This document shows, piece by piece, positions 1 to 6,904 of a DNA stretch of 13,485 nucleotides. Below the pieces are notes generated by a model. It had not been told where the DNA came from. It worked only from the letters and a program-made list of their open reading frames with translations, and made no database searches. Positions within the stretch are counted from its first letter, which is position 1, and every line of letters starts with the position of its first letter. The position numbers were made by a program, and so were the translations under genes. The DNA comes from an uncultured Alistipes sp. Its GTDB lineage: Bacteria > Bacteroidota > Bacteroidia > Bacteroidales > Rikenellaceae. The stretch is taken from the NCBI RefSeq assembly GCF_902388705.1, contig NZ_CABMQJ010000049.1, forward strand, positions 1 through 13,485, read 5' to 3'.

Positions 1-825
1 AAAGCCACGCCCCAGGCCGGGCGTGCGGCCGTCGAGGCGCTGCGCACGGCGACCCGCGAGCTGAAAGAGGGGCTCATCGACGCCCTCGTCACGGCGCCTT
101 TCAACAAGGAGAGCGTGCAGGGCGAAGATTTCGGCTATACGGGCCACACCGAATTTTTCGGCGCGGAGCTGGGCGGCGAGCCGATGATGATCATGTGCAG
201 CGACATCCTGCGCGTGGGACTGGTCACCAAACACATCCCCGTGTCGGAAATCAGCCGCAGCATCACCCGGGAGAAAATCGTGCGCGACCTCCACACCTTG
301 CGGCGCTCGCTCATCGAGGACTTCGGCATCGTCGAGCCGCGCATCGCCGTGATGGCCCTCAACCCCCATGCGGGGGACGGCGGGCTGCTGGGACGCGAGG
401 AACAGGAGATTATCCGCCCGGCCATCGTCGAGGCGTTCGCGCAGGGCGTGCTGGCATTCGGCCCCTTTGCGGCCGACGGGCTGTTCGCCGGGGGCGGCTA
501 CGCCAAGTACGACGGCATACTGGCCATGTACCACGACCAGGGGCTGGCTCCGTTCAAGAGCCTGTCGCCCGACGGCGTGAACTTCTCGGCAGGGCTTTCG
601 AAAGTCCGCACCTCGCCCGACCACGGCACGGCCTACGACATCGCCGGACAGGACAAGGCCGACGCACAGTCGATGCGTTCGGCGATTTACGCCGCAATCG
701 ACATCGTGGAACACCGCCGCGCATGGGCCGAATGGAGCCGCAACCCGCTGCAGCGCGCCGAGCGCGAAAAGGGCGGCCGCGACGTTTCGGTCAAAGACCT
801 GCCGCAGACCGAGAAAGAGGATTAG
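1..825 (+). CDS. pdxA: 4-hydroxythreonine-4-phosphate dehydrogenase, 5' end missing
   Basis: PdxA oxidises 4-phosphohydroxy-L-threonine with NAD in the DXP-dependent pathway to pyridoxal 5'-phosphate, in the cytoplasm. The frame is open from base 1, so the start lies outside the window; 274 codons remain against roughly 330 residues in E. coli PdxA. The three metal-binding histidines of the family are visible in their motifs: GHTEF (His codon at 145), NPHAGDGG (His at 367) and YHDQGLAPFK (His at 532). The family's conserved LVTAPFNK near the start of the visible part, and GVNFSAGLSKVRTSPDHGTA near the C-terminus, are also intact. The gene ends with TAG at 823-825. An internal ATG at 196 and the GTG at 115 are not real starts, because conserved sequence continues upstream of both. 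No terminator with a T-tract follows. The identification is secure. Confidence 0.96.
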   Translation, partial: KATPQAGRAAVEALRTATRELKEGLIDALVTAPFNKESVQGEDFGYTGHTEFFGAELGGEPMMIMCSDILRVGLVTKHIPVSEISRSITREKIVRDLHTLRRSLIEDFGIVEPRIAVMALNPHAGDGGLLGREEQEIIRPAIVEAFAQGVLAFGPFAADGLFAGGGYAKYDGILAMYHDQGLAPFKSLSPDGVNFSAGLSKVRTSPDHGTAYDIAGQDKADAQSMRSAIYAAIDIVEHRRAWAEWSRNPLQRAEREKGGRDVSVKDLPQTEKED

Positions 826-1138
826 GCGCAATACCGGGGGGGGGCATGACGGCAAAGGCCCGCCCGGTTTCGGGCTGCATTCTGCCCGCAGCAGCCGTCC
901 CGGGCGCTGCGCCGGCCGTACGGGCGGTTCGCATGTTCGGATCCGGCGAAGGCGGAATTTCGCCGCTGCCGTGTTCGCAGCCATACCGGCATACGGCATC
1001 GGCACACGGGCACGAGCCACCGCAAAAGACGCGGCGAAAGACAAAAACAACGATAAACACCGGGCAAACCGGAGGCGTATTCCGTCTCGTAATTGTGGAA
1101 GCGCCGAAGGCCCCGAAAACTAAATTTATAACTTATTT
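826..1138. other. 313-nt gap between pdxA and thrS, no gene seen
   Basis: I see no convincing gene here. The stretch is GC-rich, with a run of nine G at 836-844 just after the pdxA stop, and small inverted repeats such as GGCGAA / TTCGCC near 946-966 that lack a T-tract. Only the last 30 bases before thrS turn AT-rich, which is the usual look of a Bacteroidota translation start region. TAAATTTA at 1121-1128 resembles a -7 element but has no TTTG at the right distance, so I do not call a thrS promoter. A frame through this gap ends in an ATGA overlap with thrS, but it is mainly an out-of-frame shadow of pdxA. Confidence 0.6.
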
Positions 1139-3091
1139 ATGATTAAAATCACTTTTCCCGACGGTTCGGTAAGGGAGTTCGCCAAAGGGACGACTGCCTA
1201 CCAGATTGCGGAGAGCATCAGCCCTCGTTTAGCTGCTGACTCGCTGGCGGCCTCGGTAAACGGCGCGACCGTGGACATGACGCGCCCGATCGAGGAGGAT
1301 GCCTCGGTCAAATTCTTCAAATGGGACGACGAAGAGGGCAAGCACGCCTTCTGGCACACCTCGTCCCACCTGCTGGCCGAAGCGCTCGAAGCCCTCTACC
1401 CGGGCATCAAGTTCGGCATCGGCCCGGCTATCGAAAACGGCTTCTACTACGACGTCGATTCGCCGACGCCCATCACCGAGGCCGACCTGCCGAAAATCGA
1501 ACAGAAGATGCAGGAGCTCTCCCGCAACAAGGAGCAGCTCGTACGCCGCGAAGTCCCCAAGGCCGAAGCGCTCAAGACTTTCACCGAGAAAGGCGACCAG
1601 TACAAGGTCGAACTGATTTCCGACCTCGAGGACGGCACCATCTCCTTCTATACCAACGGTGCGTTCACCGACCTCTGCCGGGGCCCGCACATCCCCAACA
1701 CGGGATATATCAAGGCGCTCAAACTCACGTCGGTGGCCGGAGCCTACTGGCGCGGCAACGAGAAGAACAAGATGCTGACCCGCATCTACGGCATCACCTT
1801 CCCCAAGAAGTCGATGCTCGACGAGTACCTCGCGATGCTCGAGGAGGCCAAGAAACGCGACCACCGCAAACTGGGCAAAGACCTCGAGCTGTTCACGTTC
1901 TCGCAGCGCGTGGGCCAGGGCCTGCCCCTGTGGCTGCCCAAAGGCGCCGCCCTGCGCGACCGCCTGGAGCAGTTCCTGCGGGGCGTGCAGAAAGAGTACG
2001 GCTACCAGCAGGTAATCACCCCGCATATCGGCAACAAGGAGCTTTACGTGACTTCGGGCCACTATGCCAAGTACGGCAAGGACTCGTTCCAGCCGATTCA
2101 CACCCCCATCGAGGGCGAGGAGTACCTTTTGAAACCGATGAACTGCCCGCACCACTGCGAGATATACCGCTCGAAACCCCGCTCGTACAAGGAGCTGCCC
2201 GTCCGCCTGGCGGAGTTCGGCACCGTCTACCGTTACGAGCAGTCGGGCGAGCTGCACGGACTGACCCGCGTACGCGGCTTCACGCAGGACGACGCCCACC
2301 TGTTCGTACGTCCCGACCAGCTGCTGGAAGAGTTCGAGCGCGTAATCGACATCGTGCTTTACATCTTCAAAACGCTGAAGTTCGACAACTACACGGCACA
2401 GATTTCGCTGCGCGACCCCAACAACAAGGAGAAGTACATCGGCTCGGACGAGAACTGGGAAAAGGCCGAGAGCGCCATCATGCAGGCCGCCCGGGAAAAG
2501 GGACTCACGACCGTCGTGGAGCTGGGCGAAGCCGCGTTCTACGGCCCGAAACTGGACTTCATGGTCAAGGACGCCATCGGCCGCAAGTGGCAGTTGGGCA
2601 CCATCCAGGTGGACTACAACCTGCCCGAGCGCTTCGACCTGACGTACAAGGGCGCCGACGACAAACTGCACCGCCCGATTATGATCCACCGCGCGCCGTT
2701 CGGCTCGATGGAGCGTTTCGTGGCCGTACTGCTCGAGCACACGGGCGGCAAATTCCCGCTGTGGCTTTCGCCCGACCAGGTCGTGATACTCCCCATCTCG
2801 GAGAAGTTCAACGACTATGCCCAGCAGGTATCGGAATACCTGAACCGCAACGACGTGCGTGCGCAGGTCGACGACCGCAACGAGAAAATCGGCCGCAAGA
2901 TCCGCGACAACGAGCTGAAGCGCACCCCCTACCTGCTGATCGTGGGTGAAAAGGAGGAGGCCGAGGGGCTCGTGTCCGTCCGCGCACAGGGCGAGGGCGA
3001 CAAGGGCCAGATGACGCTCGAGGCATTCCGCGACTTCATCACCGGACTGGTATCGCAGGAAATCGAGGCCAACAAGATGGAGAAGAAGTAA
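1139..3091 (+). CDS. thrS: Threonyl-tRNA synthetase
   Basis: ThrRS charges tRNA-Thr with threonine in the cytoplasm. The 650-residue protein is full length (E. coli 642) with all domains in order: TGS domain (about 1-62), editing domain (about 65-225) with His73 and His77 in HTSSH and Cys180 and His184 in CRGPH, class II catalytic core (about 245-540), and anticodon-binding domain (about 545-645). The catalytic zinc ligands are Cys336 (MNCPHHC), His387 (DDAH) and His517 (MIHRAP); motif 2 is RYEQSGELHGLTRVRGF and motif 3 ends in GSMERF with Arg526. The ATG at 1139 gives the expected TGS start MIKITFPDGS and sits after an AT-rich leader with no Shine-Dalgarno site. infC follows after 183 nt with no terminator between, so the two may be co-transcribed, as in E. 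coli. No editing or catalytic residue is missing. Confidence 0.98.
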   Translation: MIKITFPDGSVREFAKGTTAYQIAESISPRLAADSLAASVNGATVDMTRPIEEDASVKFFKWDDEEGKHAFWHTSSHLLAEALEALYPGIKFGIGPAIENGFYYDVDSPTPITEADLPKIEQKMQELSRNKEQLVRREVPKAEALKTFTEKGDQYKVELISDLEDGTISFYTNGAFTDLCRGPHIPNTGYIKALKLTSVAGAYWRGNEKNKMLTRIYGITFPKKSMLDEYLAMLEEAKKRDHRKLGKDLELFTFSQRVGQGLPLWLPKGAALRDRLEQFLRGVQKEYGYQQVITPHIGNKELYVTSGHYAKYGKDSFQPIHTPIEGEEYLLKPMNCPHHCEIYRSKPRSYKELPVRLAEFGTVYRYEQSGELHGLTRVRGFTQDDAHLFVRPDQLLEEFERVIDIVLYIFKTLKFDNYTAQISLRDPNNKEKYIGSDENWEKAESAIMQAAREKGLTTVVELGEAAFYGPKLDFMVKDAIGRKWQLGTIQVDYNLPERFDLTYKGADDKLHRPIMIHRAPFGSMERFVAVLLEHTGGKFPLWLSPDQVVILPISEKFNDYAQQVSEYLNRNDVRAQVDDRNEKIGRKIRDNELKRTPYLLIVGEKEEAEGLVSVRAQGEGDKGQMTLEAFRDFITGLVSQEIEANKMEKK

Positions 3092-3106
3092 GGAAACGGG
3101 TGCGCC

Positions 3107-3178
3107 CCGCCGCCCGCAACGGGTACGCGGGGCCGTCCTCTCCACCGGAGCGGTACGGCGTATCCGCCGCCCGCAACG
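3107..3178. repeat. 15-bp exact direct repeat, two copies
   Basis: CCGCCGCCCGCAACG occurs at 3107-3121 and again at 3164-3178, 57 nt apart, in the thrS-infC gap. In this GC-rich DNA it may be chance or a relic of slippage. No function is assigned. Confidence 0.5.
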
Positions 3179-3204
3179 ACAGCAACAAACCGACAAACGG
3201 GCGG

Positions 3205-3223
3205 CTGCGGGACAAGCCCGCAG
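3205..3223 (+). promoter_or_regulatory. GC-rich hairpin in the infC leader
   Basis: CTGCGGG (3205-3211) and CCCGCAG (3217-3223) form a perfect 7-bp stem around a 5-nt loop. An A-rich stretch follows rather than T, so it is not a terminator on the plus strand. It lies about 50 nt before the likely infC start and could be a processing or leader structure; this is a guess from position. Confidence 0.35.
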
Positions 3224-3274
3224 GGCCCGGATAAGAAAAACAGAGATTAATTAACCATTTTAAACATAACAACT

Positions 3275-3895
3275 ATCGCAGCACCGAAACCATTCCCGCC
3301 GAGGCCGTTCAACCCCGGGAATAACCGGCCGAAACCGGCGGCCGGCCCCAATAACCGGTACGGGCGCCGCCCGCCCGAAAAGGAGAATCCCCACCGCATC
3401 AACGAGCAGATTACGGCTCCCGAGGTGCGTATCGTGGGCGACAACGTCGAACAGCCGCTGGTGTTACCGATCCGCGAAGCGCTCAAGCTCGCCGACGAGA
3501 TGGAACTCGACCTGATAGAGATCTCTCCCAAGGCCGAGCCTCCCGTATGCCGCATCGCCGATTACCAGAAGTTCCTCTACCAGCAGAAGAAAAAGGCCAA
3601 GGAGCTTAAAGCCAACCAGGTGAAAGTCGTAGTCAAGGAGATTCGCTTCGGCCCGCAGACCGACGATCACGACTACAACTTCAAGCTCAAGCACGCCACG
3701 AACTTCCTCAAGGAGGGCTGCAAGGTCAAGGCGTACGTCTTCTTCCGCGGACGCTCCATCGTCTTCAAGGAGCAGGGTGAAATCCTGCTGCTGCGCTTTG
3801 CCACCGACCTCGAAGAGGTGGCCAAAGTGGAGATGATGCCCAAGCTCGACGGCAAGAAGATGAACATGATTCTTGCGCCGAAAGCCAAGAAGTAG
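3275..3895 (+). CDS. infC: Translation initiation factor IF-3, probable non-AUG start
   Basis: IF-3 binds the 30S subunit, checks start-codon pairing and keeps the subunits apart. The conserved IF3 N-domain begins at HRINEQI (residue 40 here), followed by EVRIVGDNVEQ, ISPKAEPPVCRI and the KEIRFGPQTDDHDYNFKLKHA linker and C-domain region. The open frame runs back to a TAA at 3248-3250 with no ATG: the first in-frame ATG is deep in the N-domain, at about 3500, so the start must be non-AUG. A GTG at 3425 would cut off conserved HRINEQITAPE and is rejected. Candidates are ATT 3257, ATA 3266 and ATC 3275. I prefer ATC because AT-rich leader changes to GC-rich codons just there, giving 206 residues beginning Met-Ala-Ala-Pro. 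Residues 1-39 form a Pro/Asn/Arg-rich extension absent from E. coli IF3. A terminator follows. Confidence 0.93.
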   Translation: MAAPKPFPPRPFNPGNNRPKPAAGPNNRYGRRPPEKENPHRINEQITAPEVRIVGDNVEQPLVLPIREALKLADEMELDLIEISPKAEPPVCRIADYQKFLYQQKKKAKELKANQVKVVVKEIRFGPQTDDHDYNFKLKHATNFLKEGCKVKAYVFFRGRSIVFKEQGEILLLRFATDLEEVAKVEMMPKLDGKKMNMILAPKAKK

Positions 3896-3940
3896 CGCCG
3901 GGGCGAACACACGACACCGCCGCAAGGCAGCACCATAACG

Positions 3941-3984
3941 ATCCATAATCGGGGCCCCGGACAGGTTCCGGTTGTGGATTTTTT
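3941..3984 (+). terminator. Rho-independent terminator after infC
   Basis: ATCCATAATCGG (3941-3952) pairs with CCGGTTGTGGAT (3968-3979), 12 bp with two G-U pairs. The stem can extend four more pairs into the loop. A run of six T follows directly (3979-3984). It lies 45 nt after the infC stop and closes the thrS-infC unit. Confidence 0.85.
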
Positions 3985-4068
3985 GCATCTCCCCGCAGCG
4001 GAGGCATGAAGGGACGACAAGGCCGCGGGGAGGGGTGAAAACCCAGGGGCGGCGGTGCCGAAAATTAT

Positions 4069-4100
4069 TTTGACCGGGACGCCGATTTTACGTACCTTTG
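4069..4100 (+). promoter_or_regulatory. Bacteroidota housekeeping promoter of the LuxE-like gene
   Basis: TTTG at 4069-4072 (-33) and TACCTTTG at 4093-4100 (-7) match the Bacteroidota consensus exactly, with a 20-nt spacer. The predicted transcription start is about 4104, only two bases before the ATG at 4106, so the message is probably leaderless. Confidence 0.85.
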
Positions 4101-4105
4101 CAGGG

Positions 4106-5071
4106 ATGGTAACACCCGACGACATATTCCGCATCGCGGACGAAGCGGCATTCGAAACGGCGGCGCTGGAAGTGTTCCGGCGCCAGGCCGCAGCGTGCCC
4201 GCCTTACCGCGAATACCTCGCGCGCATCGGGATACGGCCGGACGAGATCTGCACGGCGGATGCGATTCCCTGCCTGCCGATCGAACTTTTCAAGACGCAC
4301 GACGTCTACTGCGGCGGCGGGGAACCCGAGGCGGTATTCACCTCGTCGGCGACGACGGGCATGAGCTTCTCGCGCCACCCGATGCGTTCGCTCGGGCTCT
4401 ACGAGCAGGCGTTCCGCGCCTCGTTCCGCACGTTCTACGGCGAGCAGGCCCGCTGGAGCCTCTACGCCCTGCTGCCCAACTACCTGCGGCGCAAAGGCTC
4501 GTCGCTAATCTACATGGCCGACCGGCTGATTGCCGACTGCGGCTCGGGCGGATTCTACCTCGACGACTACGACGCCCTGCTGCGGGCGATGCGCGACGAC
4601 CCGAAACCCAAAATCCTGCTGGGCGTAAGCTATGCGCTGTGGGAACTTGCGGAGCGTTACGCCCCGAAACTGGCGAATACGGTGGTCATGGAAACGGGCG
4701 GCATGAAAGGCTACCGCGAGGAGATTCCCAAAGCGGAGTTCCACAAAATCCTGTGCGATGCGTTCGGAGTCGGTGAAATACACTCGGAATACGGCATGGC
4801 GGAGCTGACCTCGCAGGCCTACTCGCAGGGCGGCAACGTTTTCCGCTGCCCGGCGTGGATGCGCGTAAGGGCCCGCGACGTCAACGACCCGTTCGACCTG
4901 CTGCCGGCAGGCACGCGCGGCGGACTGAACATCACGGACCTGGCCTCCTGGTGGTCGTGCGCCTTTATCCAGACGCAGGACGTGGGCCGCGTGGCGGCGG
5001 ACGGGGCTTTCGAGATCGAAGGCCGCATCGACCACAGCGACATTCGGGGCTGCAACCTGCTGGTACAATAA
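4106..5071 (+). CDS. LuxE-like acyl-protein synthetase / acyl-activating enzyme
   Basis: The 321-residue protein belongs to the LuxE/PaaK branch of adenylate-forming (ANL) enzymes. LuxE activates a fatty acid with ATP, holds it on a cysteine near its C-terminus and passes it to the reductase LuxC. Seen here: the phosphate-binding loop SSATTG (80-85) followed by MSFSRHP, a TGGMKGYREE segment (198-206), the ANL aromatic-acid motif HSEYGMAELTSQ (227-237), and a C-terminal GRIDHSDIRGC with Cys316 five residues from the end, a candidate acyl-accepting cysteine. The ATG at 4106 is chosen because the promoter -7 box ends at 4100; an upstream in-frame start at 4055 would lie before the promoter. No luxC or fatty-acid gene is in the window. 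The CMP-sugar synthetase follows 113 nt later on the same strand, with no promoter or terminator between, so they are probably one operon. The substrate is unknown; acylation of a glycan or carrier protein is an inference. Confidence 0.85.
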   Translation: MVTPDDIFRIADEAAFETAALEVFRRQAAACPPYREYLARIGIRPDEICTADAIPCLPIELFKTHDVYCGGGEPEAVFTSSATTGMSFSRHPMRSLGLYEQAFRASFRTFYGEQARWSLYALLPNYLRRKGSSLIYMADRLIADCGSGGFYLDDYDALLRAMRDDPKPKILLGVSYALWELAERYAPKLANTVVMETGGMKGYREEIPKAEFHKILCDAFGVGEIHSEYGMAELTSQAYSQGGNVFRCPAWMRVRARDVNDPFDLLPAGTRGGLNITDLASWWSCAFIQTQDVGRVAADGAFEIEGRIDHSDIRGCNLLVQ

Positions 5072-5184
5072 TTTACAGGCAAAGCCCCTCCTGCCGCAGC
5101 GTGCTGGCGGATACCCCTGCAGGAATTCCGCCCCGGCAACCGGCAGGGAACATTGATACGGACTGACAACCAAGAGAAATAGCG

Positions 5185-5835
5185 ATGAAAACAGTAGCAT
5201 TCGTACCCATACGCCTCAACAGCCAGCGCGTCGCGGGCAAAAACCTCCGCCTGCTGGGCGGCGAACCGCTCATGTGCCACATACTCCGGACGCTGACCGG
5301 CGTTGCGGAAATCGACGAAGTGTACGTCTATTGCAGCGACGAACGTATCCGCGAATACCTGCCCGAAAGCGTGCGTTTGCTGCGCCGCAGCCCCGACCTC
5401 GATTGCGACACGACGCTCGGGCGCGAAATATACGACAGCTTCACCGCCGAGGTCCAAGCCGACCTCTACGTGCTGGCCCATGCCACATCGCCCTTCATCC
5501 GGGCGGAAACGCTTTCCAAGGCGCTCCGTCAGGTGCGTTCCGGCAAATACGACTCGGCGTTCAGCGCCGAAAAAATCCAGACTTTCGCCTGGTTCGGCGG
5601 CCGGCCGCTCAACTACCGGCTCGACGACATTCCCCGCACGCAGACCATCGAACCGGTCTACATCGAAACCAGCGCCTTCTTCATCTTCCCGCGCACGCTG
5701 TGGCTCGAAGGCAGGCGGCGCATCGGCGATAAGCCCTACATGGCCGTGGTCGACCGCATCGAAGGGCTGGACATCGACAACCCCGAAGACTTCACGATGG
5801 CCGAAATCATCGCGGCAGGCCGCCGGCTGGGATAA
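5185..5835 (+). CDS. NeuA-type acylneuraminate (CMP-nonulosonate) cytidylyltransferase
   Basis: This 216-residue single-domain protein has the fold signatures of CMP-sialic acid synthetases, which join CTP and a nonulosonic acid into the CMP-sugar used by transferases. The N-terminal nucleotide loop VPIRLNSQRVAGKN (7-20) carries Arg10, Arg15 and Lys19. The ATSPFIRAETL segment (100-110) matches the family's TSP motif, EPVYIETSAFFIF (156-168) lies in the sugar-binding half, and LDIDNPEDF (195-203) supplies the metal-binding aspartates Asp196 and Asp198. KdsB is less likely because the KdsB signature loop with a GKPL ending is not present. The exact sugar (sialic, legionaminic, pseudaminic or other) cannot be read from sequence. 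No synthase (NeuB-type) is in the window, so the sugar must come from elsewhere. The gene lies downstream of the LuxE-like gene and ends before a strong terminator. No Shine-Dalgarno site is seen; the start is preceded by an A-rich leader. Confidence 0.87.
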   Translation: MKTVAFVPIRLNSQRVAGKNLRLLGGEPLMCHILRTLTGVAEIDEVYVYCSDERIREYLPESVRLLRRSPDLDCDTTLGREIYDSFTAEVQADLYVLAHATSPFIRAETLSKALRQVRSGKYDSAFSAEKIQTFAWFGGRPLNYRLDDIPRTQTIEPVYIETSAFFIFPRTLWLEGRRRIGDKPYMAVVDRIEGLDIDNPEDFTMAEIIAAGRRLG

Positions 5836-5870
5836 CCTTCCGGGAAAAAGCAACGCAAAAATACGGTTCT

Positions 5871-5902
5871 AAAAAAGCGGCCCGAAACCGGGTCGCTTTT
5901 TT
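5871..5902. terminator. Bidirectional terminator between convergent genes
   Basis: AAAAAAGCG (5871-5879) pairs with CGCTTTTTT (5894-5902), with one G-U pair and CCCG/CGGG inside, around a 4-nt AAAC loop. A-tract and T-tract flank the GC core on both sides, so it can stop transcription of the CMP-sugar synthetase on plus and of the GNGPSL protein on minus. Confidence 0.93.
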
Positions 5903-5957
5903 ATTCGGGGAAAAGAGTCCAGACTTTCGCCGTGCCAAATTTTCCTGCACAGCGGGG

Positions 5958-6839
5958 TCACTCCGCCCCGCGCTCGTAGGCGTCGATCATCGAGCCGCGG
6001 GTGCGGTTGACGATGCGGGCGCCGAGCCAGGCGGCATAGTCGCGCAGCACCTCGTGGCCCCGGAACAGCTCGGCGACTTCGGCCAGGTATACCGACATCG
6101 TATAGGGCACGTGCGGCACCTTCATATAGACGGGTTGCGGCGCCCGGGATTCGGCATCGTAGTAGTGGCGGTCGGCGCGGCAGAGGCGGTTCCCGTCGTC
6201 GACGCAGAGCCCGTCGAGCAGCGTGTGGTCGACCCCGTAGAGTTCGATGCTGCGGTATCCCAGCAGCAGCGCGACGTATTCGCCCACCTGCACGACCGTG
6301 CCGAAATTGGCGCTGCCGAGCCCGCGGCGGAAAAGCCGGAACTCGAGGCACCGGAAGCCGCTGTACATCTGCGAATGAAAGCGCACGATGCGGATATTGG
6401 GGTTGGGCAGCGCGGCGCGGTAATCGAAACGCTCGGGGTTGTAATACTGCACATAGAGGTTCATCGGCCACGCGACCTTCTCGTTCAGCGCACGGTAGAG
6501 TTCGGCCACCCGGTCGCGGTACGCACTGTCACGGAAGAACATCGGGTCGGAAAGCACGTAATAGGCGGGCCGTACGGTCGTAAAGCGCTCGTCGAGGGCG
6601 AAATAGTTGACGGCCATAAAGTCTTTCGACGCATATTCGCGGCGCTCGACCAGCCGCGGCAGGTCGCCGGCCAGCGAAGGGCCGTTGCCGAGGATGACCA
6701 TCCCGCGCGCCGGATCGCCCGCAGGGCCTGCACGGCGTATGTAGTTGCGGAAATTCTCCTTGACGGCCATCACGGCGAAGTAGAGCGCCGTGTCGAACGT
6801 GTTGCGGATAAATGCGATGATCTTCTCGGATGCGGTCAT
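5958..6839 (-). CDS. GNGPSL-motif protein, DUF115/GT42-like, candidate sialyltransferase
   Basis: I recognise no named family member with certainty, but the 293-residue protein has the layout of the DUF115/MptE-like group and of GT42 sialyltransferases such as Campylobacter CstII. In order: an N-terminal stretch with a hydrophobic patch (about 14-26), VILGNGPSL (48-56), AVNYF (76-80), LSDPMFF (96-102), a VQVGEYVALLLGYRSIELYGVD segment (183-204), and DRHYYDAE (223-230). As I recall CstII, the same order occurs there: GNGPSL, a CNQFYF asparagine, NPSLFF, SGVYMCAVAIALGYKEIYL, and SHYIGHS holding the catalytic His188; His225 would then be the base here. The neighbouring CMP-sugar synthetase supports a CMP-sugar donor, though it is transcribed towards this gene. 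A DUF115 protein of unrelated function remains possible. ATG at 6839 follows its own promoter by a short leader. Confidence 0.78.
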   Translation of the reverse strand: MTASEKIIAFIRNTFDTALYFAVMAVKENFRNYIRRAGPAGDPARGMVILGNGPSLAGDLPRLVERREYASKDFMAVNYFALDERFTTVRPAYYVLSDPMFFRDSAYRDRVAELYRALNEKVAWPMNLYVQYYNPERFDYRAALPNPNIRIVRFHSQMYSGFRCLEFRLFRRGLGSANFGTVVQVGEYVALLLGYRSIELYGVDHTLLDGLCVDDGNRLCRADRHYYDAESRAPQPVYMKVPHVPYTMSVYLAEVAELFRGHEVLRDYAAWLGARIVNRTRGSMIDAYERGAE

Positions 6840-6851
6840 GGCGGGGTTTTA

Positions 6852-6883
6852 TTTGCAAATGTAGCAAAAGATCGGTATCTTCG
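6852..6883 (+). promoter_or_regulatory. Promoter of the GT2-esterase pair, plus strand
   Basis: TTTG at 6852-6855 and TATCTTCG at 6876-6883 (one mismatch from TAnnTTTG) are spaced by 20 nt. The predicted start is about 6887, 18 nt before the ATG at 6905. Its -33 box touches the -7 box of the divergent promoter, inside the perfect palindrome ATTTGCAAAT at 6851-6860. Confidence 0.72.
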
Positions 6884-6887
6884 CAAT
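6856..6887 (-). promoter_or_regulatory. Promoter of the GNGPSL gene, minus strand
   Basis: Read on the minus strand, TACATTTG (6863-6856) is a perfect -7 element and ATTG (6887-6884) a one-mismatch -33 element, with a 20-nt spacer. The predicted start is about 6852, giving a leader of about 12 nt. It interlocks with the plus-strand promoter of the GT2 gene. Confidence 0.75.
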
Positions 6888-6904
6888 AAATCAAAGCGCT
6901 AACA

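Noticed and set aside
1121..1128. TAAATTTA as a thrS promoter -7 box
   Set aside because: The last base differs from consensus and no TTTG lies about 20 nt upstream; the nearest ATTG is 25 nt away.
195..1142. 315-codon frame ending in an ATGA overlap with thrS
   Set aside because: Two thirds of it is an out-of-frame copy of pdxA and the product is Arg/Pro/Gly-rich without motifs. The overlap is coincidental.
1229..3196. 655-codon open frame antisense to thrS
   Set aside because: Same codon-aligned antisense effect. It ends exactly at the TTA codon 31 of thrS, as this explanation predicts.
3425..3895. GTG 3425 as the infC start
   Set aside because: It would remove conserved IF3 residues HRINEQITAPE that are clearly encoded just upstream.
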